Part shown: piece by piece, positions 52,001-60,366 of the stretch
How positions within the stretch are numbered: the first letter of the stretch is position 1
Layout of the letters: each line of letters begins with the position of its first letter
NCBI GenBank assembly: GCA_963818685.1
Contig: CAWFTJ010000003.1
Coordinates: forward strand, 496,001-560,000
DNA: 64,000 bases
Direction of reading: 5' to 3'
Source: CAJCJE01 sp963818685
GTDB lineage: Bacteria > Actinomycetota > Actinomycetes > Mycobacteriales > Pseudonocardiaceae
Position numbers and translations under genes: made by a program
The notes under the pieces: model-generated
Databases searched by the model: none
What the model saw: only the letters and a program-made list of their open reading frames with translations
What the model was told of the DNA's origin: nothing

Positions 52001-52411
52001 CCTCAACTCGTCCAGCGTGGTCGGAATGCCCTTGCGGTGTTCCAGCGCCGCGCGGAACTTCGGGCACTGGGTGATGTCCGGGTGCGGGCACTCCAGCACG
52101 TGCTCCAGCATGTCGTGGGCATGGCTGAGCTGGCGGATCTCGCCTTCCAGGTGCTCCATCTTGGTGCGCACCGTCGCGCGCCAGTTCGGCGAGAGCGCGA
52201 GGCGTTCGCGCACGATCTGGCCGATCTCGGCCAGTGTCCAGCCCGCGTCCTGGCACAGCCGCAACAGCGCGACCTTGGTCAGCGCCTCCTCGGTGTAGCG
52301 GCGCTGGCCGCCCGTGCGCGCATCCGCCACCAGCAGCCCCTTGCGCTCCCAGAACCGCAGGGTCGAGGTGGGAACGCCGGTGGCATCCGAGAGTTGCCCG
52401 ATGGTGAGCAC
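51893..52411 (-). CDS. MerR family transcriptional regulator
   Basis: A 172-residue regulator with the winged helix-turn-helix MLTIGQLSDATGVPTSTLRF and wing WERKGLLVADARTGGQRRY, a dimerisation helix, and a C-terminal segment with three spaced cysteine/histidine residues (LECPHPDITQCPKF) that could hold metal or sense redox. GTG at 52411 has AAGGAG seven bases upstream and is preferred to ATG 52435, which lies in the operator. It is divergent from a cytochrome P450 gene. The C-terminal 36 codons overlap DUF3817 on the other strand. Confidence 0.85.
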   Translation of the reverse strand: MLTIGQLSDATGVPTSTLRFWERKGLLVADARTGGQRRYTEEALTKVALLRLCQDAGWTLAEIGQIVRERLALSPNWRATVRTKMEHLEGEIRQLSHAHDMLEHVLECPHPDITQCPKFRAALEHRKGIPTTLDELRSELAAGGHAPGDLPLGDEAQERDRACQQHQQAAHD

Positions 52412-52421
52412 GCGTCTCTCC

Positions 52422-52452
52422 TTGACTTGAACCATGGTTCAAGTCCCAGTGT
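52422..52452 (+). promoter_or_regulatory. MerR-type promoter/operator of the P450 gene
   Basis: TTGACT (-35, 52422-52427) and CAGTGT (-10, 52447-52452) are separated by 19 bases, the over-long spacer typical of MerR-controlled promoters. A perfect 22-bp palindrome with half GACTTGAACCA occupies 52424-52445, mostly inside the spacer. The MerR protein encoded next to it is the expected activator. Confidence 0.75.
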
Positions 52453-52488
52453 GGCGGCACAGACCACAACGTGCCAGGAGCATGCCCC

Positions 52489-53706
52489 GTGACAGCCACC
52501 CAGCAGGATGCGTTCGAAGCCCTCTTCAACCCCGCGAACCGCGCCAACCCGTACGGCCTGTACGCCACGCTGCGCGAACGCGGCCCGTTCACCAGGATGG
52601 ACGGCCTGATCGGCGTTGTCGCCGACCACGACACCTGCTCGAAGGTGCTGCGTGACCCGTCGATGTCCAGCGACCGCGCGAACAGCAAGCTCGGCCAGCT
52701 GCGACAGATCCAGCGCGGCGCCGGCAGGTCCGCGCCGACCGTGTCGTTCCTGTCCATGGACCCGCCGGACCACACGCGACTGCGCAGGCTGGTGGCCAAG
52801 GCGTTCACCGCCAAGGTCATCGCGGGCCTTCGGCCCAACATCGAGCCCGTTGTGGACGAACTGTTCGCCGCGTTCCAACCCCGGGGCCAGGTGGACATCG
52901 TGCCGCAGTTGGCCTACCCGCTGCCGGTGCGGATCATCACCGACATGCTCGGCGTGCCGCTGGCCGATCACGACCGGTTCGAGGACTGGTCGCGCATGCT
53001 GGTCCGCGGCCTCGACCCGATGATCAGCTTCGGCGATCCGGCGATCCTGGCCGAGATCGACAAGGCAAGCACGGACCTCGCCGAGTACTTCGTCGACCTG
53101 ATCGCCAAGCGCCGCAGCGACCTCGGCGACGACCTGCTGTCCAAACTGGTGCTCGCCGAGGAGGAGGGCGACCAGCTCTCCGAGGCCGAACTGGTCGCCA
53201 CCTGCATCCTGCTGCTCGTCGCCGGGCACGAGACCACCGCGAACCTGATCGCCAACGGCGTGCTCGCCCTGCTGCGCCACCCCGACCAGCTGGCCGCGCT
53301 GCGCGCCGACGAGAGCCTGATCGACGGCACGGTCGAGGAGATCCTGCGCTACGACTCGCCGGTGCAGCTGACCACCCGCGTGGTGACCAGGGAGACGACG
53401 GTTGGTTCGGTCTCGGTGCCCGAGGGCGGCGTGCTGCTGTTGCTGCTCGCCGCGGCCAACCGCGATCCGGCGGTGTTCGCCGACCCGGACCGCTTCGACA
53501 TCACCCGCGACGCGCGCAAGCACCTGTCCTTCGCCGCTGGCGCGCACTTCTGCCTCGGCGCGCCGCTGGCCCGGCTGGAGGCGTCGGTCGCGCTGACCGC
53601 GTTCGCGCGGCGACTCACCGATCCGAAGCTGGACGCCGATTCGCTGCGCTACCGCACCCACATGAACCTGCGCGGTCCAGAGCGGATGATCGTTCGGTTC
53701 GGCTAG
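52489..53706 (+). CDS. Cytochrome P450
   Basis: Heme monooxygenase of 405 residues. The I-helix LVAGHETTANL, the ExxR pair in EEILRYDSPVQ and the heme loop FAAGAHFCLGAPLARLE with ligand Cys355 are present; the first glycine of the usual FGxGxHxC loop is alanine. GTG at 52489 has GGAG eight bases upstream, better than GTG 52471. No ferredoxin or ferredoxin reductase is adjacent, so the redox partner is elsewhere. Control by the divergent MerR protein suggests a role in a chemical response rather than a fixed biosynthetic pathway. Confidence 0.93.
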   Translation: MTATQQDAFEALFNPANRANPYGLYATLRERGPFTRMDGLIGVVADHDTCSKVLRDPSMSSDRANSKLGQLRQIQRGAGRSAPTVSFLSMDPPDHTRLRRLVAKAFTAKVIAGLRPNIEPVVDELFAAFQPRGQVDIVPQLAYPLPVRIITDMLGVPLADHDRFEDWSRMLVRGLDPMISFGDPAILAEIDKASTDLAEYFVDLIAKRRSDLGDDLLSKLVLAEEEGDQLSEAELVATCILLLVAGHETTANLIANGVLALLRHPDQLAALRADESLIDGTVEEILRYDSPVQLTTRVVTRETTVGSVSVPEGGVLLLLLAAANRDPAVFADPDRFDITRDARKHLSFAAGAHFCLGAPLARLEASVALTAFARRLTDPKLDADSLRYRTHMNLRGPERMIVRFG

Positions 53707-54587
53707 ATTCCCCGCCTCACGTGGTAGGGCGGCACGCAACGGCTGCGCAGGGCTTCGTCGTCGATTGAGGAGGGCCGGTAGCCGCAGGTGGCCAGCCGAT
53801 CGCGCATCAGCTCGATCGGCTCGTCCAGCTGTTCGGCGCGGGCGGTGATGAACGCCCACTCGTGCTCGTCGGAGGAGAAGCACACGACCGTGCCGAACAC
53901 CTCCCGGTAGCGCTGGTAGCTCTGGATGAGCGTGCCGTTGCGCCACAACGTGGGGCAGCCAACCTGACCGACCACGACCCCGCCCTCGCGGCAGGCGGCT
54001 CGGCAGGTGGCCAGGAATTCGGTGCCGTACAACCTGTTGTGCTGCGCGGCCGGGTCCTCCGGCCGCTCGTCCGGCAGGTCGACCAGCACGATGTCGTAGT
54101 GGTCCGCATCGTCGGCTGACTCGGCGGCCGCGCGCACGAACTCCCAGCCGTCCGCGTAGTGCACCCGAACCGGACCGTCGCCGCGCTCCGCTTCGTCCAA
54201 TTCGGACTCGGTGTAGCCGTAGGGGAGATGCTTCGCGCACAGCCGCACCGTCTCGGCGTCGATGTCCACATGGTCCACGACGCGCGCGCCTGCGGCAACG
54301 CTGATCTTGCTGACCACGCCCTCGCTCGACCCGACGACCAGCACCCGCTCGACGCGGTCGGCGAGCAGCAACGCGGGCACCAGCAGTGCCTCGTGGTAGA
54401 CGAGTTGGGAGAACTCTGTGCTCTGCCGATCGTTGTCGCAGAACAGCGAGATGCCCTGGTGGGTCCGGCCGATCAGGACGTGCTGGTAGGCCGTCCTGGT
54501 GTCGACCAGCACGTCGTCCAGGTCCCAGGTGCGGGTAAGGCCGGGCGCGAGAGGCTCGTGGACCTGCCTCGTTGCCGTCGTCGTCAA
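53703..54587 (-). CDS. speE: Spermidine synthase-like aminopropyltransferase
   Basis: Transfers an aminopropyl group from decarboxylated SAM to a polyamine. The 294 residues have the spermidine synthase fold (QHVLIGRTHQGISLFCDNDR, STEFSQLVYHEALLVPALLL, HVDIDAETVRLCAKHLPYGY) but two motifs are not standard: VLVVGSSEGVVSK where GGGDG is usual, and LVDLPDERPEDPA in place of DSTDPxGPA. It may use a different acceptor. TTG 54587 has AGGAGG seven bases upstream and overlaps the speD stop as TTGA. Last gene of the polyamine operon. Confidence 0.85.
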   Translation of the reverse strand: MTTTATRQVHEPLAPGLTRTWDLDDVLVDTRTAYQHVLIGRTHQGISLFCDNDRQSTEFSQLVYHEALLVPALLLADRVERVLVVGSSEGVVSKISVAAGARVVDHVDIDAETVRLCAKHLPYGYTESELDEAERGDGPVRVHYADGWEFVRAAAESADDADHYDIVLVDLPDERPEDPAAQHNRLYGTEFLATCRAACREGGVVVGQVGCPTLWRNGTLIQSYQRYREVFGTVVCFSSDEHEWAFITARAEQLDEPIELMRDRLATCGYRPSSIDDEALRSRCVPPYHVRRGI

Positions 54588-54958
54588 CGTATTGCCTCCT
54601 GTTGGTGGTGGGGGCGGCCCCGCTGAATCGTGGTGATCCTGGTCGACCGGGCGCCGAGCGCCTCGGCGAGCAGCTTCATCGCCAGTTCCGGGTCGGCCCG
54701 GTTGCCACAGGTGAACACGTCGAGGAACACCGAGCCGAGTTCCGGGTAGGTGTGCAGCGACGCGTGGGACTCCGACAGCAGCGCGATGACCGTGACACCC
54801 TGCGGCACGAACTGTTTGGACACCACGTCGCACACGGTCGCGCCCGCCGCGCGCAGCGCGCTCTGCAAGGTACCGAGCAGGAACTCGACGTCGTCCAGTG
54901 GCCCGGGATCAACCCCCTCGAACTCCGCGAGCACATGATGCCCAAGGAATCCGGTCAT
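54584..54958 (-). CDS. speD: S-adenosylmethionine decarboxylase proenzyme SpeD
   Basis: Pyruvoyl enzyme that makes decarboxylated SAM, the aminopropyl donor. The 124-residue proenzyme has the processing site LLSESHASLHTYPELG; by analogy to the class 1B enzymes, cleavage falls between Glu63 and Ser64 to create the pyruvoyl group. The catalytic cysteine lies in VFTCGNRADP (Cys84). ATG at 54958 overlaps the decarboxylase gene upstream by four bases, and its stop overlaps speE, so the three are co-translated. Confidence 0.94.
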   Translation of the reverse strand: MTGFLGHHVLAEFEGVDPGPLDDVEFLLGTLQSALRAAGATVCDVVSKQFVPQGVTVIALLSESHASLHTYPELGSVFLDVFTCGNRADPELAMKLLAEALGARSTRITTIQRGRPHHQQEAIR

Positions 54959-56139
54959 GTGCGAACCTCCTCACCCACGCAGAACGTTGCCAGCGGCGGA
55001 AAACCGTTGAACGCGATCGACGAGTAGCTCGCCGTGTACGCGCCAGTGGCCAGAAAGTCCACGTGGTCACCGGGCGCCAGCGCCAGCGGCAACCGGTAGT
55101 CGCTGCGCTGGTAGATCACGTCGTCGCCGTCACAGGTCGGCCCGGCCAGCACGACCGGCCCGTGCGGACCGTCGTCGTGCGCGGTGACCAGTCGGTAGGT
55201 GATCGCCTCGCCCTCGGTCTCGGCCAGCCCGCCGTATCGGCCGACGTCCAGGTACACCCAGCGGTGCTCGTCAAGGTCGGCCTTGCGCGACACCAGCACG
55301 ACCTCGGCGCGCAGCACGCCCGCCTCCGCCACGATCGCCCGCCCCGGCTCCAGCACGACGCGTGGCATGGCAGGGAAGTGGCGGCGCAGGTTGTCCTTGA
55401 TAGTCGCGGCGAACTCGGCAGGGCCCGGCACCGCACTTCGACAGGGCACCGAGCGATAGGACACCGGGAACCCGCCGCCGATGTTCACCTCGGCCAGGCC
55501 CAGTCGCTCGCTGATCCGCGCGGCCGGCGCGATGCCCTCGGTCCACGCGGCCGGATCGGTCTGCTGCGAACCGACATGGAACGCGACGCCGGCCGCACGC
55601 AGCCCGAGCCTCGGCGCCTCGCGCAGGATCTCCAGTGCCATCGCGGGCGCGCAGCCGAACTTGCGACCGAACGGTGTCGCCGAAGGTGTGTGTGGAAGTA
55701 CGAGTATCCGGCAGAACACCTCGGCACCCGGCGCGTGCGCGGCGATCGCGCGCAGGTCCTCGTGGCTGTCCGTGGTGAACCGGCGCACGCCGCGTGCGTG
55801 CGCGTAGGCGATGTCCGCCGCCTTCTTGATGGTGTTGCCGTAGGACAGCGCGGCCGGATCAACGCCCTCGGCGAGGCAGGACGCGATCTCGGCAGGACCG
55901 GCCACGTCGAACTCGGCGCCGAGACCGGCGAGCAACCGGAGGATCTCCGGTGCCGGATTCGCTTTCACCGCATAGCAGATCCGCGCGTCCTGCCACGCCG
56001 CGCGCAGTTCGCCGAACCGTCGCGCGACCACGTCCAGGTCGATGACCAGGCACGGCGTCGCCGGTCGGTGTTGATCGAAGAAGGCGCGAACGGCTCTGGT
56101 GAGGTGCTCGCCCACCCGGGTCGCGACGCGCTCGGTCAT
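54955..56139 (-). CDS. Type III PLP-dependent ornithine/lysine/diaminopimelate-type decarboxylase
   Basis: PLP enzyme of 394 residues of the alanine-racemase-fold decarboxylases. The PLP lysine is Lys59 in CYAVKANPAPEILRLL; FHVGSQQTDPAAW, NIGGGFPVSY, EPGRAIVAEAG and the catalytic cysteine in GPTCDGDDVIY follow. In an operon with SpeD and SpeE it most likely makes the diamine (putrescine or cadaverine) that is then aminopropylated; sequence cannot tell ornithine from lysine. ATG 56139 has AAGGAGG seven bases upstream. Confidence 0.9.
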   Translation of the reverse strand: MTERVATRVGEHLTRAVRAFFDQHRPATPCLVIDLDVVARRFGELRAAWQDARICYAVKANPAPEILRLLAGLGAEFDVAGPAEIASCLAEGVDPAALSYGNTIKKAADIAYAHARGVRRFTTDSHEDLRAIAAHAPGAEVFCRILVLPHTPSATPFGRKFGCAPAMALEILREAPRLGLRAAGVAFHVGSQQTDPAAWTEGIAPAARISERLGLAEVNIGGGFPVSYRSVPCRSAVPGPAEFAATIKDNLRRHFPAMPRVVLEPGRAIVAEAGVLRAEVVLVSRKADLDEHRWVYLDVGRYGGLAETEGEAITYRLVTAHDDGPHGPVVLAGPTCDGDDVIYQRSDYRLPLALAPGDHVDFLATGAYTASYSSIAFNGFPPLATFCVGEEVRT

Positions 56140-56253
56140 CCACCGTCCTCCTTGCCAAGTCAGAGCGCCAAGTCAGAGCCCAGCAGAGCCTGATGGTTGG
56201 AGCGGTGCTTACGCAAGACTGCGAATGGTGCCGTTGCGGGCCGGCGAAGCGGC

Positions 56254-56475
56254 TCAGGCGACGATCAGATAGATCCCGTAGGCGACGATCAGGACGCACG
56301 CCGCGAAGCAGATGATCGCGCCGGTGAGCGGAGCCGCTCCCGAGCCGCCCTGCTCCCTGAGCGTTGCCTGCCGGGACAGGCCGATCACGCCGACCGAGAA
56401 CAGTGCGACAACGCAGACCGTCGCGACCAGGCTGGCGATGAGGACCTCGCCGAGGTCGCCCCAGTTGATGTGCAT
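56254..56475 (-). CDS. Small membrane protein downstream of the phosphate transporter
   Basis: A 73-residue protein with two hydrophobic helices (about 10-32 and 50-71) joined by a polar loop (SRQATLREQGGSGAAPLTG). No function is known. It starts 18 bases after the PiT gene stop and is probably co-transcribed; small proteins in this position accompany PiT transporters in several actinomycetes, which suggests an accessory role. Confidence 0.75.
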   Translation of the reverse strand: MHINWGDLGEVLIASLVATVCVVALFSVGVIGLSRQATLREQGGSGAAPLTGAIICFAACVLIVAYGIYLIVA

Positions 56476-56493
56476 GGCGTTCCTTCTCCGTAC

Positions 56494-57645
56494 TCAGACG
56501 CTGACGTCGGCAGGCTGCTTTGGCTCGACCGGGGACCGGACCTCGTTGACGTTGTTGGAGTTCACCGGGTTGCGCCGCGACGCGGCGAAGATGCCGCCGC
56601 CGATGACGATGCCGACCAGCGCGACGATGATCGTGCCGGTCGGACCGCCAGCGGCCACCTTGCCGGCGAGCGCGCCGACCACCGCGGCGGCCGGCAGGGT
56701 GAGGAGCCAGGCGATCGCCATCTTGCCCGCGACGCTCCAGCGCACCTCGGCGAGCCGCTTGCCGACACCGGAGCCGATCACGCCGCCGGACACCACGTGC
56801 GTTGTGGACAGCGCGAAGCCAAGGTGTGACGAGGCCAGGATGGTCGCGGCCGAGGACGCCTCGGCGGCGAAGCCCTGCTGGGTCTCCACGTCCGTGATGC
56901 CCTTGCCAAGGGTCCTGATGATCCGCCAGCCGCCGAGATAGGTGCCGAGGCCGATGGCGAGGCCGCAGAGCAGGATGACCCACCAGAACGGGTTGGCGCC
57001 CTTGGGCTGGATGCCGGCCACGATGAAGGTCAGCGTGATGATGCCCATGGTCTTCTGCGCGTCGTTGGTGCCGTGCGCCAGCGCGACCAGCGAGGCGGAC
57101 ACGGTCTGACCTGCGCGGAAGCCGCGCTTGACGGTGTCCTGCCTGGTCCTGCGGGTCAGCGTGTAGACGAGGTAGGTGGAGATCGTCGCCACGATGCCGC
57201 AGACCAGCGGCGAGGCCACCGCCGGGATGATCACCTTCGCGACCAGGGTGCTGAAGTGCACCGCGCCGGTGCCGAACGCGATCCAGGTGGCGCCGATCAG
57301 GCCGCCGAACAGCGCGTGCGATGAACTGGACGGCAGGCCGAGGTACCAGGTGATCAGGTTCCAGACGATCGCCCCGATCAGTGCCCCGAACACGACGTAG
57401 GGGCCGGTGACGTGGTTGAACTTGGCTTCGTCGACGATGCCGCCGGAGATGGTGCTGGCGACCTTGACGGACAGGAAGGCGCCGACGACGTTGAGCACGC
57501 CCGCGATGGCGACGGCGACCTTCGGCTTGAGCGCGCCGCTGGCGATCGACGTGGCCATCGCGTTGGCCGTGTCGTGGAAACCGTTGGTGAAGTCGAACGC
57601 CAACGCGGTGAGCACCACGATGACGACGATCAGGGGGACACTCAC
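56494..57645 (-). CDS. Inorganic phosphate transporter, PiT family
   Basis: Proton- or cation-coupled phosphate permease, 383 residues with about ten helices. Both copies of the family signature are present: FTNGFHDTANAMATSIASGA near the N-terminus and VALAHGTNDAQKTMGIITL in the second half. GTG 57645 gives the usual start MSVPLIVVIVVLTALAFDF and has AAGGTGG upstream; the frame to 57753 is too long. No PhoU-like gene is adjacent; a small membrane protein follows. Confidence 0.93.
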   Translation of the reverse strand: MSVPLIVVIVVLTALAFDFTNGFHDTANAMATSIASGALKPKVAVAIAGVLNVVGAFLSVKVASTISGGIVDEAKFNHVTGPYVVFGALIGAIVWNLITWYLGLPSSSSHALFGGLIGATWIAFGTGAVHFSTLVAKVIIPAVASPLVCGIVATISTYLVYTLTRRTRQDTVKRGFRAGQTVSASLVALAHGTNDAQKTMGIITLTFIVAGIQPKGANPFWWVILLCGLAIGLGTYLGGWRIIRTLGKGITDVETQQGFAAEASSAATILASSHLGFALSTTHVVSGGVIGSGVGKRLAEVRWSVAGKMAIAWLLTLPAAAVVGALAGKVAAGGPTGTIIVALVGIVIGGGIFAASRRNPVNSNNVNEVRSPVEPKQPADVSV

Positions 57646-58206
57646 GGGGCCACCTTCGCTCCGGGGGACGGTCGCCGCGAACGCTACGGACCGAGGGGAA
57701 ACGGCCGGTGAATCGCGAACGTCGGTTGCGTACCGAGGGGCAGTGGCTGCCACGTTCCTGGCGCGGTTTCGGGTGCGGTTCCGGGGTGCACGCTGAGTGA
57801 ACTGCGGCGCATCGCTGACCGTGTCCAGCCGGGCACTGATAGCGATTCAACTTATCCGGTAAAGAGGCCGCCCGGCCAGCGTTTTTGTCATCAAACCGAA
57901 CTAGTATCGCGGCGTGGCGAGAGGTACTCTCTGTTACGCCGCTCAGGTTGCCGCGGCGATGTCGGAAGCGGCGACCAAGAGTGCCCAATCGCTAGTTGTC
58001 CTGAGCCGGTCGAGAACCCGCCGGCAGGTGTCCTATGGGCTATCGAGTCGGGAGGCCCTCGACGTGTCAGCGGGTTCAACGATGCTCTTTGCCAACTTGC
58101 CCTCTGCTGTTGGCCGCGTCATTGAGGTATCGCGTACCGGTTACGCGCTACCGTCGTTTGTTGGCTGTGGGGTTTTCGCGCGGCCGGACCGGACGGGGGC
58201 GCAGGT
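57646..58206. promoter_or_regulatory. Long divergent promoter region before the second sigma factor
   Basis: 561 bases without a supported gene. A TAGTAT box at 57902-57907 lies six bases before a GTG (57914) that opens a 98-codon frame ending just inside the sigma gene; its codon third positions are not GC-biased, so I regard it as probably non-coding leader. Left part serves the phosphate transporter. Confidence 0.45.
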
Positions 58207-58989
58207 ATGACGGAAATGATCGTGGGTGGCGTCGGCAATGGCGCCGCCCTGCCCTTCCGGTCGGACATCCACCCGGATATGCGGGGCTTCTCCCCGGAAC
58301 TGTCGGACGGCGTCGTCACCGATCTCCCGGTGACCCTGACCGGCGACCTTGCCGAGGTCCCCGAGCTGGAAACCGTGCGTGAGCCGGTGACCGTGCCGGC
58401 GCTGCGCCCGGTTCACCTGACCAGTCCGCCCGGCGACATCGCGGCCACGGTCGTGGATGCCGTCAATGGTGACGAGCGTGCGGTGGCACGGCTGTTGGCG
58501 CACGTGCGGCCGTTGGTGGTGCGTTACTGCCGGGCCAGGGTCGGCCGGCAGGAACGGTCCTTCGCCTCAGCGGACGACGTCGCGCAGGAGGTGTGTCTCG
58601 CGGTGCTGACGGCGCTGCGGTCCTACCGTGACCAGGGCAGGCCGTTCCTGGCCTTCGTCTACGGCATCGCGGCACACAAGGTCGCCGACGCGCACCGCGC
58701 CGCGGCCCGCAACCGGTCCGAGCCGGTCGCGGACGTACCGGACGAGCCGGATGAGCAGGCCGGACCCGAACAGCGCGCCATGCGCGGCGAGCTGTCCGGG
58801 GAGATGGCGGAACTGCTGAAGGTGCTGCCGGCGAAGCAGCGCGAGATCGTGGTGTTGCGGGTGGTCGTTGGCCTGTCGGCCGAGGAGACCGCGGACGCGG
58901 TCGGCTCGACCCCCGGCGCGGTCCGGGTCGCCCAGCACCGCGCGCTGACTCGACTGCGTGCCGCACTCCCCGCCATGTATCGGGACTGA
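58207..58989 (+). CDS. RNA polymerase sigma factor, ShbA/SigD type (second copy)
   Basis: A 260-residue sigma factor. The last 180 residues are closely similar to the gene at 43354, with identical runs such as RDQGRPFLAFVYGIAAHKVA and AVGSTPGAVRVAQHRAL. It differs by an N-terminal extension of about 75 residues (PFRSDIHPDMRGFSPELSDG) with no known domain. Region 2 shows ADDVAQEVCLAVLTAL. ATG at 58207 has no good ribosome site, and a later start near the sigma domain is possible. A strong terminator follows. Confidence 0.88.
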   Translation: MTEMIVGGVGNGAALPFRSDIHPDMRGFSPELSDGVVTDLPVTLTGDLAEVPELETVREPVTVPALRPVHLTSPPGDIAATVVDAVNGDERAVARLLAHVRPLVVRYCRARVGRQERSFASADDVAQEVCLAVLTALRSYRDQGRPFLAFVYGIAAHKVADAHRAAARNRSEPVADVPDEPDEQAGPEQRAMRGELSGEMAELLKVLPAKQREIVVLRVVVGLSAEETADAVGSTPGAVRVAQHRALTRLRAALPAMYRD

Positions 58990-59004
58990 CGAAAGAAAAG
59001 AAGG

Positions 59005-59041
59005 CGGTGCATCGGAATTGTTCCGATGCACCGTTCCGCTT
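59005..59041 (+). terminator. Terminator after the second sigma factor
   Basis: CGGTGCATCGGAA (59005-59017) and TTCCGATGCACCG (59021-59033) form a perfect 13-bp stem with a TTG loop, followed by TTCCGCTTTTC. It lies between convergent genes. Confidence 0.88.
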
Positions 59042-59110
59042 TTCTCGGCGACGCTTTCCAAGAAATCCCCAAGAATAAATATTGGGTGGGATTCTCTCAG
59101 ATCCGAGTAG

Positions 59111-59539
59111 TCAGGTTCCGAGTAGTCGGGAAAGCGCGTCCCGCGCCGCGGCACTCCTGCCGGCCACCTCGGTCAGTACCTCGGCGAGGGCGACCAGCCA
59201 CTCGTCGAGGCTGACCTGCCTGCGGCTGATCACCACGTCCCGCACGACCTTGCGGATCTCCGCGTCCACCCCGCGCTTGCCCTGCCGCAGTTCGAGCTGG
59301 CGGTCACCGCCGAACACCCGCACCGCGACCGGCTGGCCCGGCCTGCCGCCGACCCGGTCGGCCATGGACCTGCGGTATTCGATCTCCACCATGTCCTGCG
59401 GCAACGCGGAACCGAGCGTGCCGGTCAGCACCCGCGCGTAGGACTCGACATCCGACCGGTCCGCCTTGAGCGCGGCGATCATCACGTGCATGTCCCACGC
59501 GGGCATGATCTCCCCGCCGCCACCACTACTGTCCGTCAC
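59111..59539 (-). CDS. Hypothetical protein, third gene of the YbjQ-like operon
   Basis: A 142-residue soluble protein: an N-terminal half of unknown fold with RRSMADRVGGRPGQPVAVRV and a C-terminal helical part (DVVISRRQVSLDEWLVALAE). I do not recognise the family. GTG 59539 overlaps the stop of the upstream YbjQ-like gene as GTGA, so it is translated from the same message and probably works with those proteins. Confidence 0.65.
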   Translation of the reverse strand: MTDSSGGGGEIMPAWDMHVMIAALKADRSDVESYARVLTGTLGSALPQDMVEIEYRRSMADRVGGRPGQPVAVRVFGGDRQLELRQGKRGVDAEIRKVVRDVVISRRQVSLDEWLVALAEVLTEVAGRSAAARDALSRLLGT

Positions 59540-60357
59540 GAGTCCACCAGCGGGAGCACGAGCTGCGGCTTGGCGATGGTGTGGTCGGCGCGCAGCGGAC
59601 GGATCGCGGTGCCGATCGCGAAGAACTCGGTGGTGTGGCCGCCCCAGCGGTGCGGCAGCGACAGCAGCTGCACACCGACGATGCCCTCGGCGTGCAGCGC
59701 CTCGGCCTCCGCCTGCATCCGGCTCATGGCCAGCTCACGCGCGTCGTAGAGGGCCTCGGTGAACTGCGGGACCTCGATGTTCTGGCCGATGTTGCCGATC
59801 GCCTGCCAGAACCGCTGGTGCGCGATGTGGTAGACGCACGAGCCCATGACCATGCCCTGCGGCGCGTAGCCGCTCTGGATCAGCGTCCAGAAGTCCTGGC
59901 CGTTGAGGTCGGAGGTGAACGGCTTGCCCGTGTTCGGCTTCCAGTTCCCGCCATCCTCGGCCTTCACCGCGGTGCCGACCGCGATGAACTCGGCGAGGTC
60001 GTTGCCGAACTCCTTGAACTCGATGTCCAGCCGCACGCCGACGATGCCGTCCGCGCCGAGCACGTCGGCCTCCGCCTCCATCCGCGACATGGCCAGCTCG
60101 CGCGCGTGGTACATGGCGTTGGACAGCGTCTCCAGCTCCTGGTTCTTGCTCCACCGGCCGAACTGGAAGCCGACATGGTAGATGCTGGTGCCCAGGACGA
60201 GGCCCAGTGGGCGGAACCCGGCCTCGCGGACGAGCAGGAACTCGTTGACGCTCAGGTCCGAGGTGAACAGGCTCGTTGACTGGCCCGGTTTCATCTCGGC
60301 GAGTCGACGCATCGCATCCTCGGGGATGTTCTGGTCGTCGATATCCGCACTGGTCAT
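59536..60357 (-). CDS. Heavy-metal-binding/YbjQ-like protein with two domain copies
   Basis: A 273-residue protein made of two repeats. Each has a FTSDL segment (SLFTSDLSVNEFLLV; PFTSDLNGQDFWTL), a GSSIYH-like strand (GTSIYHVGFQ; GSCVYHIAHQ) and ARELAMSRM[EQ]AEA followed by GIVGV[RQ]L, the hallmark of the YbjQ/UPF0145 family, which forms pentamers and is often called heavy-metal-binding on weak grounds. ATG 60357 follows AAGGAAAACCG. It lies nine bases after a second such gene. Confidence 0.8.
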   Translation of the reverse strand: MTSADIDDQNIPEDAMRRLAEMKPGQSTSLFTSDLSVNEFLLVREAGFRPLGLVLGTSIYHVGFQFGRWSKNQELETLSNAMYHARELAMSRMEAEADVLGADGIVGVRLDIEFKEFGNDLAEFIAVGTAVKAEDGGNWKPNTGKPFTSDLNGQDFWTLIQSGYAPQGMVMGSCVYHIAHQRFWQAIGNIGQNIEVPQFTEALYDARELAMSRMQAEAEALHAEGIVGVQLLSLPHRWGGHTTEFFAIGTAIRPLRADHTIAKPQLVLPLVDS

Positions 60358-60366
60358 CGGTTTTCC

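Noticed and set aside
52424..52450. tRNA-like T-arm GGTTCAAGTCCC on the plus strand
   Set aside because: It is one half of the MerR palindrome; no acceptor, D or anticodon arms are present.
57914..58210. 98-codon ORF upstream of the second sigma factor
   Set aside because: Third codon positions are not GC-rich, no family pattern is seen, and it ends inside the sigma gene; treated as leader DNA although a TAGTAT box precedes its GTG.
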